NCBI GenBank assembly: GCA_947579605.1
Contig: OX388320.1
Span: 2,790,001 to 2,854,000, forward strand
Length of the DNA: 64,000 nt
Direction: 5' to 3'
DNA from: Athripsodes cinereus
Taxonomy: Eukaryota; Arthropoda; Insecta; Trichoptera; Leptoceridae
In this document: piece after piece, positions 22,240 through 31,050 of the stretch
How the letters are laid out: each line of letters opens with the position of its first letter
Numbering within the stretch: position 1 is the first letter of the stretch
Position numbers and translations under genes: made by a program
Notes under the pieces: generated by a model
Database searches by the model: none
Seen by the model: only the letters and a program-made list of their open reading frames with translations
Told to the model about the DNA's origin: nothing

Positions 22240-22456
22240 CGCGGAAGCGCGGGCGTCCGAGAACCACGTGGCTTAACCACGTGGATCAAATTCTCAAGGA
22301 CGGTCGCGTGTTAAGTAAGAGGAATCGGCGTGCATGTATGAGAAACTGGATGAATGTAGAGGAAGCGAAAGAAGTATGTAAGGATAGAGCGACATGGCGT
22401 TCCGTTCTCTCTGCCTACCCCACCTGGGTCACGGCGTGAGGGTATAGTATAGTATA
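22240..22456 (+). mobile_element. LINE-A, 5'-truncated 217-bp insertion with 12-bp target duplication
   Basis: Flanked by exact copies of GATATACTTGTG (22228-22239 and 22457-22468). The insert is in frame from 22242 to the TGA at 22437-22439: RKRGRPRTTWLNHVDQILKD, then NVEEAKEVCKDRATWRSVLS and AYPTWVTA. It ends GTGAGGGTATAGTATAGTATA. This copy fixes both the 3' end and the TATAG tail of LINE-A. It sits inside the LINE-D 3' UTR and is therefore younger than that insertion. Confidence 0.92.
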
Positions 22457-22468
22457 GATATACTTGTG

Positions 22469-22776
22469 TTGGTATGTGGTGTGGGATTTGTGATGTGTGT
22501 GGTTGAGGGATGTGTTGTTTTTTTTTCTGGTTTTATATTTGTGTGTTGGTTTGTTTGTGTGTTGTTTCATGTATGGACAGTTCGCAGCAGTGTTTTTCTT
22601 GTTTTGAATGTGATTGTGTTAATAATATAGGAGATGAATGCTTTTTGTGATTGTATATATGTTTCAGTATGATTGATATGTTTGTGAGATGTTTGCCCTA
22701 GAACAGGTTATACCTAGTTGGGCAGCATCAATGTATAAGATTTGTAATTTATTGGTGTAATAAAAAAAAAAAAAAA
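22469..22776 (+). repeat. LINE-D 3' UTR, distal part
   Basis: T/G-rich non-coding sequence (many TGTGTTT strings) resuming after the LINE-A insert. It ends in AATAAAAAAAAAAAAAAA, consistent with a retrotransposed poly-A tail. Confidence 0.6.
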
Positions 22777-22782
22777 TAGCAA

Positions 22783-23827
22783 AAGCACAGCCATATCTGA
22801 CACACACACACACACAACGTTTTCTCTGCTTATTTCATTAAGAATACAGCGTGAGCGTATAAAAATATATTAAAAATAATATATAAAGATTTATTTATTA
22901 AAGCACAGCCATATCTGACACACACAACGTTTTCTCTGCTTATTTCATTAAGAATACAGCGTGAGCGTATAAAAATATATTAAAAATAATATAAATAAAG
23001 ATTTATTTATTAAAGCACAGCCATATCTGACACACACACACACAACGTTTTCTCTGCTTATTTCATTAAGAATACAGCGTGAGCGTATAAAAATATATTA
23101 AAAATAATATATAAAGATTTATTTATTAAAGCACAGCCATATCTGACACACACAACGTTTTCTCTGCTTATTTCATTAAGAATACAGCGTGAGCGTATAA
23201 AAATATATTAAAAATAATATATAAAGATTTATTTATTAAAGCACAGCCATATCTGACACACACAACGTTTTCTCTGCTTATTTCATTAAGAATACAGCGT
23301 GAGCGTATAAAAATATATTAAAAATAATATATAAAGATTAATTTATTAAAGCACAGCCATATCTGACACACACACACACACAACGTTTTCTCTGCTTATT
23401 CCATTAAGAATACAGCGTGAGCGTATAAAAATATATTAAAAATAATATATAAAGATTAATTTATTAAAGCACAGCCATATCTGACACACACAACGTTTTC
23501 TCTGCTTATTTCATTAAGAATACAGCGTGAGCGAATAAAAATATATTAAAAATAATATATAAAGATTTATTTATTAAAGCACAGCCATATCTGACACACA
23601 CAACGTTTTCTCTGCTTATTTCATTAAGAATACAGCGTGAGCGAATAAAAATATATTAAAAATAATATATAAAGATTTATTTATTAAAGCACAGCCATAT
23701 CTGACACACACAACGTTTTCTCTGCTTATTTCATTAAGAATACAGCGTGAGCGAATAAAAATATATTAAAAATAATATATAAAGATTTATTTATCTATAA
23801 TAATATATAAAGATTTATTTATCTATA
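22783..23827 (+). repeat. nine-unit ~110-bp satellite with an internal (CA)n
   Basis: Units start (AAGCACAG) at 22783, 22901, 23013, 23129, 23239, 23349, 23467, 23577 and 23687. Spacings are 118, 112, 116, 110, 110, 118, 110 and 110 bp. The body (GCCATATCTGACACAC, AACGTTTTCTCTGCTTATTT, AGAATACAGCGTGAGCG, TATATTAAAAATAATATA) is nearly invariant. Length differences come mainly from the CA run after TCTGA: long in units 1 and 6, medium in unit 3, short elsewhere. Units 7-9 share GAGCGAATA where 1-6 have GAGCGTATA. A partial unit end (TAATATATAAAGATTTATTT) is repeated once more at the right edge. It abuts the LINE-D poly-A. Confidence 0.95.
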
Positions 23828-24559
23828 ATGATTAAAATCTACTCTAATGATAAGGAAAGTTTTTGATATGATTCTCAATAATGACAATGGCGTCAGAGTG
23901 TAAGGAATCTCATGGGAAGAGACGATACGATTAGCGTGGAATTGCTCTGAATGGAGGGAGCTGGTTTCTATCTTAAACTCCTTTGGGAGGTGTTAAATTC
24001 TTTGAAGTTTGTTGACGAACTCTAAAGTTGAAAAAGAAGGGTCGATCAATAGTTCGATAAAGTTTGAATATTCTCACATTAATGAAAAATAATAGTCAAT
24101 CTGCTTGGCTTTTAATAAGGAAGAAATTGTAAGGATTTTCATGAAAACTTTTTTCGATATAATTTTTAAAATATATGCACTATTCTGCCTCCAGTTCAAA
24201 TATTCTACTTACCTGTCCAATTACAATATTATGTGCTTCAGTTTTCAGTACAGGTATTGTAAAAGCAATCCTGAAAAAAGTGATATTATTTCTTTTCTTA
24301 AGACTCATAAATTCCTTTTTTGCTTTTTAATTTATTGTTGAAATTTAATTTTGAATTTGAAAACTTAAATTTTTAAGCTTGGTCTGTAAATATTCTAAAC
24401 ATTTGTTGCTGACTGGTTGAACTAGCAGCCGATAAAAGTATTGAACTTAATTGTTCCGGCGCCATTTAGACGGGAGATCGCGATCTATTTGAGATCTGAA
24501 AAATGAGATGTCATCCCAAAAAGATGGTCGCTTCTAAGGTTTGCATAAAGCGTCTCTCG
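23828..24559. other. anonymous DNA
   Basis: Nothing recognised. Confidence 0.4.
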
Positions 24560-24765
24560 ATTGGTGGACCTTATATCGTGACGGTGAGAATGGTGGAATT
24601 GGTGAACGTTGTCCATGGACACCGAAAGTGATCACTTAAGCCAGCCTTGAGCCAATTCGTAAGCGTTGGGACACCTTTCTCACTTCTTCCGATTAGATTC
24701 TACACAATGTTGCATTGTATGGACATGGTTCTCCAATCGAGGTTTCTGATTGGTTGGTCTGTAAA
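24560..24765 (+). repeat. repeat F, copy 1
   Basis: Blocks GGTGGAATTGGTGAACGTTG, TCCATGGACACCGAAAG, CACTTAAGCCAGCCTTGAGC, CAATTCGTAAGCGTTGGGAC and GATTGGTTGG recur at 63440-63575 and, in part and inverted, at 26400-26570. Moderately GC-rich and ordered; possibly a non-coding part of a large element. Confidence 0.5.
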
Positions 24766-26399
24766 TTTGAAAGCTCATGAGTATTTTCCCTGAGCGATGC
24801 TGGTTTTAAAGGTGGTATGTATGTTGGATGATTATTCGGCGCGCCGTTTAATGGAGCATCCATCTGGAGGGCGCGTAACTTCTTTTTTTTATCGTTATAT
24901 AGTTTTCAATCGTGATATTCTAGAATTTGCTTCTGATCTCCTCCACATTCACGATATAAGCATACTACTTACTGGAGACTTATTTGGGTATATTTATTTA
25001 TTCATTCATTCTTTACTGTACATTGATTACAAACAAATTTATAGAGAAATGCATTCAAATTAAATATTTATAATCAATATACAGAGAGCGAGTTTATTGC
25101 AAATGTGCGATTTGTTATAAAGAGTTTGCGTGTTTTTTTTCTAATCACGCTTATAAAATGTTTAAAATGTGACATATTTGAAAGTAAAAATAACAAAAGG
25201 GTCGTAAAAAAATCTTATGAAAGAAAAACAGCGCTATCTTTGACCAACTCCATCGGATATTCTCAAAACATGACTCAGCCAGGACCATCGCTTTTTCCGT
25301 ATTGGAGATATTATATATTTATGCTGAATTGTTTTATTGATTTGTAATACTTACAACATCATGAACTTCCACCAAATAACCGTCAGCTGAACTACATAAT
25401 ATATTGTACTTAATTATTTCGTTTTGAATGTGAGTACTCTTAGTAATAAACACTATATTATAAAACGAACGCTACCTATGTATTTATATATCATTATATT
25501 TGTATGTATTATGTATGTATATTCAACATAGTATATTAAGAGGGCAATGTACTCGAATGAACTCTGGCTTTGGGGAAAATGAAAAATCATTTTGTTACTA
25601 AGAAAGTAAATGGCATCCATACCTACAACATATCTACTTACTTAAATACACATTATGTATTATATATTATGTACTTTCTCGTAATATAATAATCAAAATG
25701 ATTCTCTGTGTGGTAACACATTCTTACGAAACATATTTTTTTATTGCGCAACTCGTACATTATTTTCTTCAAAAGCAAGCCACCCGATATCGAGTGAATT
25801 ATGTTTATTATTAACATTTATACCAGGAATTATTTTTTATGCCTATATTCCTAGAAAATTGGGAGTGAACAACCAGATATCAACAAGGTTCGTAACTAGG
25901 TTAGTTGAAACAAGTTTTTCTTTCTATTATAGATATCCGTAGAGAGATGTCTTTCTTCTTATCAGGTCATTATCAATCTGTTCAAAGATTCGTGTCACTT
26001 ACTTTGCATCTCTTTTATGGTAGGTAGAGAGGACGAACACCTTTCATTTTCAAGGGAAATATGTGACTAAGATATCTATAAATCTAAATGCTAATAAAAT
26101 TATTGTTTTGTAGGGGTGGGTATGCGGTAATACAAAAATTTGAAAATAATACAAAATTTCTCCACAAAACAACGATAAGTTTATAAAGTTATATTAATTG
26201 ACCTACAAGGTGCAGAATAGAAACGCGGTAAAAGGATCAAAACTGTAAAAGGATCCCTGCAATAGAAAAAAAGCCCTTCAAGCCTTGCAACACCAATGTG
26301 TTTGGACGCAAAATTTGATTGGTCCCATTACCAATTTATCCTTTGAATTTCTTATCCATACAAGAGAGGTTGATATTTATATCATAATTGTTATATTAT
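24766..26399. other. mostly anonymous DNA
   Basis: 25257-25300 (GATATTCTCAAAACATGACT, CAGCCAGGACCATCGC) is repeated at 59795-59830. 25940-25990 is a repeat P fragment (GAGAGATGTCTTTCTTC). Nothing else recognised. Confidence 0.4.
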
Positions 26400-26570
26400 A
26401 TTAAGCTCAATAGCAATATTTTTGTCTCTGAATAGAGGAGGCTGCTGGTTTCTGTCCTGTGCTCGCAAGAGGAGCGTTGAAGGGCTGTCCATGAACAACA
26501 TTCACTAATTCCGTCATTTTCACTATCACGATATAAGCTCCACCAATAGGGAAATATTAAACGAACCATA
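26400..26570 (-). repeat. repeat F, inverted fragment
   Basis: On the minus strand GAAAATGACGGAATTAGTGA then ATGTTGTTCATGGACAG parallels the GAATTGGTGAACGTTGTCCA block of copy 1. Confidence 0.4.
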
Positions 26571-27034
26571 AAAATAGTAAATATTCTAAACATCTATATA
26601 TTTATGACTAAATGTACACATACGTTGTAGGTACATAATATTCATTTAATAAATTTAAGTATTCAGATGATTTAAGTACATTTAAACTGAATATAAAAAA
26701 GGTAATTCAGTAAGAAAGTGGTGTATAGGTACATGTGGTCAAATGATTGTGTCGTTTATAGTCAGTTTGTTGTTATTTTATATTTTTATTTATTTTATAT
26801 AATTATGGTAAATTGTTTATGTGTGCGATATTCTATATTGATTAAGTTTAGTCGAATTTGTTTGAATATTAGTAAAAACCCTATAACCCCTTAAAGCACG
26901 AGTTCTGCTCAATTTTGAGGGTAAAACAGATTATAAAGAATTGTATTATTGTGTTTATTGTATGTATAATTATATTTAACGTGTTTATTATAATCTCAAT
27001 AAAAATATTTGAGTTTGAAAATTATGAAAGTTAA
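26571..27034. other. anonymous AT-rich DNA
   Basis: Nothing recognised. Confidence 0.4.
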
Positions 27035-27281
27035 TTACTACTATCCCATGACACGGTATATCATACAAGTGGGGTAGCCAGCAGATCAGCAACATGCAAT
27101 AGATATGCAAGCCGTCCTCTCCGAACCAACAAAAAATAAAAACATTCAGGATGGGTGGCCAACCTCATCGCTGAATTTGAGATGTAAAATGTTATTATTT
27201 TTTCGAACATCTGCCTTTTACAGGACACTCGAAAGCTTTCGAAAAAGGATGGGGGAACAATTCTTTGCCGAGTGCTCCACG
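27035..27281 (-). repeat. SINE-S full-length copy (inverted)
   Basis: A good reference copy of about 247 bp. On the plus strand it starts at the tail (TACTACTATCCCATGACACG) and runs through GTGGGGTAGCCAGCAGATCA, AAACATTCAGGATGGGTGGC, CAACCTCATCGCTGAATTTG, CTGCCTTTTACAGGACACTC to the head CCGAGTGCTCCACG. It has no tRNA, 7SL or 5S-like head that I recognise, and no open frame. Confidence 0.85.
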
Positions 27282-28118
27282 AAATAAATAAATAAATGAA
27301 ATTTATTAAAAAAAGTCTATATTCATTTCTGCAGTAAATTTTACAAAACGATCTCACCAAGTATTTACTATTTTTGGAAAATATCGATTTGTGTTATTCT
27401 GATATCCCGAAATAATACGTTCAAAAGCTGTGATTTCGTACAGAGGTCATTAGTCTCTCTGTTGTTTAGCAGTTAAAATGGCTTAAAAGCATATATAAAC
27501 AAACACGCAGACGACGAATGGCCTAAAATACAATGTCTTTTCAAAATACTTGTTCGTTCGTGGATTTAGCTACGAGTATGTTATCATTTATATAAAAGCG
27601 AGGTCGGTGAACCTATTAAACTCTCTCTATAAAAACAGAGAACGACTGACTGTAACAGGACTTTCACACTCTCAATAACTTATTCTCATTTGAAATATAT
27701 CAGTACTAACTATATTTATACATAGCAACATTTTCAATCCCCCGATATACAATAAGCTATAATACAATAAGCGATATACAATAATATTTCATTGGTATTT
27801 ATTTTGTGAAACTCAATATTAATCAAGAAATTAAATATGATAACGAAATTAATAAAACAAAAATTAATGTTTTTTTTTCTATTATGTGATTTACTCTCTC
27901 GAGAGACGTCTTTTGTCTTGTTAGGATATTGTCAATCTGATTTAATAACTACAACTATATTTATATAATTGTTTGAACTTACATTTATGTACTTTTTATG
28001 TCTGTTTTATATTTTATACCTGTCGAAAGCTAACGTCGTATATTGAAATAAATAAAATAAAATAAATAATTATATAAAAAAATACATTTTTCTTATATAT
28101 GAATAAAGTTATTGTAAA
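27282..28118. other. anonymous DNA with a repeat P fragment
   Basis: 27895-27950 carries CTCGAGAGACGTCTTTTGTC then TTGTTAGGATATTGTCAA (repeat P). The rest is unassigned. Confidence 0.45.
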
Positions 28119-28285
28119 AGACTTATTTATAGTATATCCACAGTGACTTTTTATTGGACGCGAGCCGGCTTTCAAGAGCTTCCGCTCTCATCATCAGGCT
28201 AGCGAAAAATCATGAGAGCGGAAGCTCTTGAAAGCCGGCTCGCGTCCAATAAAAAGTTACTGTGGATGTATTATAAATAAGTGTT
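28119..28285. mobile_element. palindrome of element HHR-B
   Basis: The left arm (about 28119-28191) and right arm (28212-28283) are reverse complements with about five mismatches, the inner ~50 bp being essentially perfect. They surround a 20-nt spacer (28192-28211). The spacer plus left arm, on the minus strand, makes a complete hammerhead motif. The right arm starts inside the same motif at ATGAGAGC, so it lacks the 5' part. No protein is encoded. Confidence 0.85.
28147..28211 (-). ncRNA. hammerhead ribozyme candidate, type I, family B
   Basis: On the minus strand: CTGATGA (28197-28191), stem II GAGAGC/GCTCTT with a GGAA loop (28189-28174), GAAA (28173-28170), a three-pair stem III (A-U, G-C, C-G) closed by CG, and UC with predicted cleavage between 28162 and 28161. 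Stem I has a GC/GC inner helix and a UUUUU/AAAAA outer helix with an internal loop between them. All catalytic-core positions of the hammerhead consensus are present. The minimal stem III is what is described for hammerheads of Penelope-like elements and retrozymes, which are thought to act as dimers. Activity is inferred, not shown. Confidence 0.75.
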
Positions 28286-28802
28286 TTATTCATAATTAAT
28301 TCAACATGAATTTCCACCAAGTACCGTCGGTTGAAAACATCAACTTTATTAATCACATAGTATTAACTTTATTAATCACATAATATTATATATATTAATT
28401 TCGTCTTGGAATTCTACAACCTGAACACCGACACAGTGAATAAAATATGATTCTGTTTTACAAGTAGGTACTTTAATAGAGTTTCAACGTGTAATGACTT
28501 TTTCGAGCTATTTTAATTTTTATATACCTATTTTTAGAGTTTGAAAAAGACATTATCTACGAATCTACATGTCGAAACTCGAGTCACTCTATAAAAGTAT
28601 TTGAAAAACGAAATAATCACATTTTATTTCTTTATCAATAAGCTATGGTTTATAATAATAATAACAACTAGACATTTTTTTAAGATGCTCCCTTTTTGTG
28701 GAAAATTCTTCGCGAGGGTTCATTCAAGAATCATAACACGTCCTGAATAATAAGGTCTTTGACCCTGCCTTGAACACCTCCACATTCTCGTTAATTAAAA
28801 CT

Positions 28803-28853
28803 ATACAATGACTATTCGTTATTATTTTTACAATAATACCGAATAGTCATTGT
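28803..28853. repeat. inverted repeat, ~20-bp arms
   Basis: ATACAATGACTATTCG with TTATTATT on the left pairs with AATAATACCGAATAGTCATT, GTAT on the right; one bulge. Confidence 0.65.
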
Positions 28854-28904
28854 ATTGTGCTTGGAATAATTTCGGTGTTATTTTTACAAGTACTAAATTA
28901 TAAC

Positions 28905-28985
28905 TTCACGCCGTACCCCAAGTGGAGTAGGCAGAGAGAACGAAACACCATATAGATTTATTTTTACATAATATTTCTTTCGCTT
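28905..28985 (-). repeat. LINE-A 3' end (inverted)
   Basis: AACTTCACGCCGTACCCCAA, GTGGAGTAGGCAGAGAGAAC and CTTTCGCTTGA are the inverted LINE-A tail; only about 80 bp remain. Confidence 0.75.
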
Positions 28986-29444
28986 GACTCTGACTCTATA
29001 TAACTGATTCATTTATTATTTTTCTTTTGTTTGTCTAATCATTATAAATACAAACTTTTTTTTGTACCTACATATTCACATCATATTAAGCTTTATTCTT
29101 AAAAACATATATTTTTTTCATAAAATTATCTACCTGCAACTAGGTACAACTGTATCTTCATCTGTCAAATTGTTATTTTTGTCTTTTTGTTTAACATGTA
29201 AAAGGCTACGCCGTGTGAAAATGAATAAACAAATGTTATGGAAACCTTAAAATTTGTAATGAGAAATTTCAAATTTTACAATTGATGTACATAATTTGTC
29301 GTAGAATCAAGCTGAGCCTTGTGTACCTCGTTTTTTACATGAAAAGGGAAAATCTTAGGTATAAATTAATTTTCATGTAGGTAATAACTTCATTATTCAT
29401 ACATGGCTAATATTATTTGTGTTGTTTTTTTTATTGTATATATG
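28986..29444. other. anonymous AT-rich DNA
   Basis: Nothing recognised. Confidence 0.4.
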
Positions 29445-29585
29445 GATTAGTTGAAAGATATCGCGCTTCTGCGATAAACTCGCCCATTGCAAAAAAAATA
29501 TGTTCATTGGTAATGTTGTCATGTTTTTTTTATTCTATTGTGTACTATTTTTGTGCAATAAAGATTTTTATTATTACTATATATT
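29445..29585 (+). repeat. LINE-T tail, ATCGC hairpin
   Basis: TTAGTTGAAAG, hairpin arms ATCGC (29460-29464) and GCGAT (29471-29475), AAACTCGCCCATTGC, ending in GTGCAATAAAGATTTTTATT. Confidence 0.75.
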
Positions 29586-29643
29586 TAATTAGTTATTGTG
29601 TTTAATATGTAAAATATAAAAAAAAAACAATAAATGTGTGAAT

Positions 29644-29884
29644 CATGGAGCACCCGGGAACAAAAATGTCTCTCACATTTTTTCGTAAGTTTCTGAGGGT
29701 CCTGTAAAAGAGGGGTGTTAAAAAAAATAAAAACATTACTCATTTCAAATTTAGTGATGAAGTTTGCCACCCATCCTGTATGTCTTGATTTTTTGTTGGC
29801 ACAGTGAAGACAGCTTGCATGTTAATTACATGCGGCTGTTCTGCTGGCGACCCCACTTCTGGGATATGCCGTGATGGCGTAGTA
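29644..29884 (+). repeat. SINE-S full-length copy
   Basis: Runs from the head CATGGAGCACCCGGGAACAA through GTCCTGTAAAAG, AGTGATGAAGTTTGCCACCC, ATCCTGTATGTCTTGATTTT, TTGGCACAGTGAAG and TGCTGGCGACCCCACTTCTG to GATATGCCGTGATGGCGTAG. Confidence 0.85.
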
Positions 29885-30165
29885 ATTTTCAAATAATTTT
29901 TAAAGCAGTTACGACTCTCCTTCATAATCAGTCCTTCATTTTTTAATCTTGTTACTGATATAATTATCTATGCTACAATTTGTCTCGATTCGTTGCAGTT
30001 CTCCGTCGTCTCCACATTTGCTTAGAGAGAAGGTATCTTGTGTGGGCTTCACCTGGTCGCTCCGTCTCATGACTATTCAACCTATTTTATCAGTAAAGTT
30101 ATCATATAGCAATATCACATACATCATAAGATATTTTTGTTTCTAAATTAAATTATTAACTGTAT
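29885..30165. other. anonymous DNA
   Basis: Nothing recognised. Confidence 0.4.
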
Positions 30166-30222
30166 AGATTAGCACCTGATGATGCGAACTCGGAGTCCGC
30201 GAAACCGGTCATGCGTTAGTCT
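30166..30222 (+). ncRNA. hammerhead ribozyme candidate, family A, probably impaired
   Basis: CTGATGA (30176-30182), stem II GCGAACT/AGTCCGC with a CGG loop and one mismatch (30184-30200), GAAA (30201-30204), stem III A-U and C-G around CG, GTC at 30208-30210, predicted cleavage 30210/30211. The base just after the cleavage site is A, opposite C at position 2.1, where the other copy has a G-C pair. The helix next to the scissile bond is therefore broken. The outer stem I helix (AGAT/GTCT) remains. Confidence 0.7.
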
Positions 30223-30320
30223 TACTCAACAGTAACACTAAACAAAAATAATAAATATTTATTTTATTTGATAATTTAAAATGAAGTGTTGCAAAGTTAA
30301 TGCCGATACAATTAATGAAA
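30166..30320 (+). mobile_element. element HHR-A, single copy
   Basis: Begins at the hammerhead motif and continues CTTACTCAACAGTAACACTA, AACAAAAATAATAAATATTT, ATTTGATAATTTAAAATGAA, GTGTTGCAAAGTTAATGCCG to ATACAATTAATG. The same order ends at 52153 in the second locus, so the shared right boundary is about CAATTAATG. Non-coding in this form. Confidence 0.8.
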
Positions 30321-30905
30321 TTATTAATTGTAATTTATCATAACGCTTATCTTCTCTTTTTATAGTTTGTGCAATATTCGTAAAAAAACGTATCAGAATA
30401 AAAACACTTCATTTTGCACGTCAATTATTACCTATATGCTTATTTGTGTTTTACTATCACTATTTTATCTTTCTAATGATAATTCTAAATTGATGCTATG
30501 TATTTTTTAAATGGAGGTGGATGTTAATCTTAGATATTTTAAAGCACCCTTGAAGTGATACTCGCATTATCACAATACGGCGCTAAATAAATTGACTTAT
30601 TATTATTATGCTAGAGAACCGCTTTGGCTTGATATCACCAGTTATCTTGATAACGTCAAGCTTGCTTGACGAAAGCACTCGAGAATATATTCATTAATTA
30701 ATAATAGTTTTGATACTTTTCCAAAATTCTGATGTTTGTGTTTTTACAGAGTAAACGCACAAACCCTCGAACAATTATTACATTCATTGTTGTTTATTCG
30801 TTATTTTTAATGAAATTCAGAAGTTTTCTTCTACACTTTTCGGTTTGCTTTTAGATAACATTTAAAATTATAATTACAGTTGATATCTGCTGATCAATAA
30901 ATAAC
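30321..30905. other. anonymous AT-rich DNA
   Basis: An inverted 12-mer of the HHR-A tail (AACACTTCATTT) occurs near 30404; otherwise nothing recognised. Confidence 0.35.
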
Positions 30906-31050
30906 CAGGACCCGTAATCAAAACACATTTTAGCGTTACGTTACACAAGTAGTAAAATACACAAGTAGCTACGAAAATTGATACTTTCTCGCAACGTCGT
31001 CTATATTCGAACGAAAACGTAAAGCTAAAATGTGTTTTGAGTCAGGCCTG
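30906..31050. mobile_element. short MITE with ~36-bp inverted termini, 145 bp
   Basis: The left CAGGACCCGTAATCAAAACA, CATTTTAGCGTTACGTT is matched on the right by AACGTAAAGCTAAAATG, TGTTTTGAGTCAGGCCTG (inverted). No clear target duplication. Non-coding. Confidence 0.7.

Noticed and set aside
22783..23827. CRISPR-like array
   Set aside because: There are no unique spacers; the whole 110-bp unit is repeated, and the context is eukaryotic. It is a satellite.
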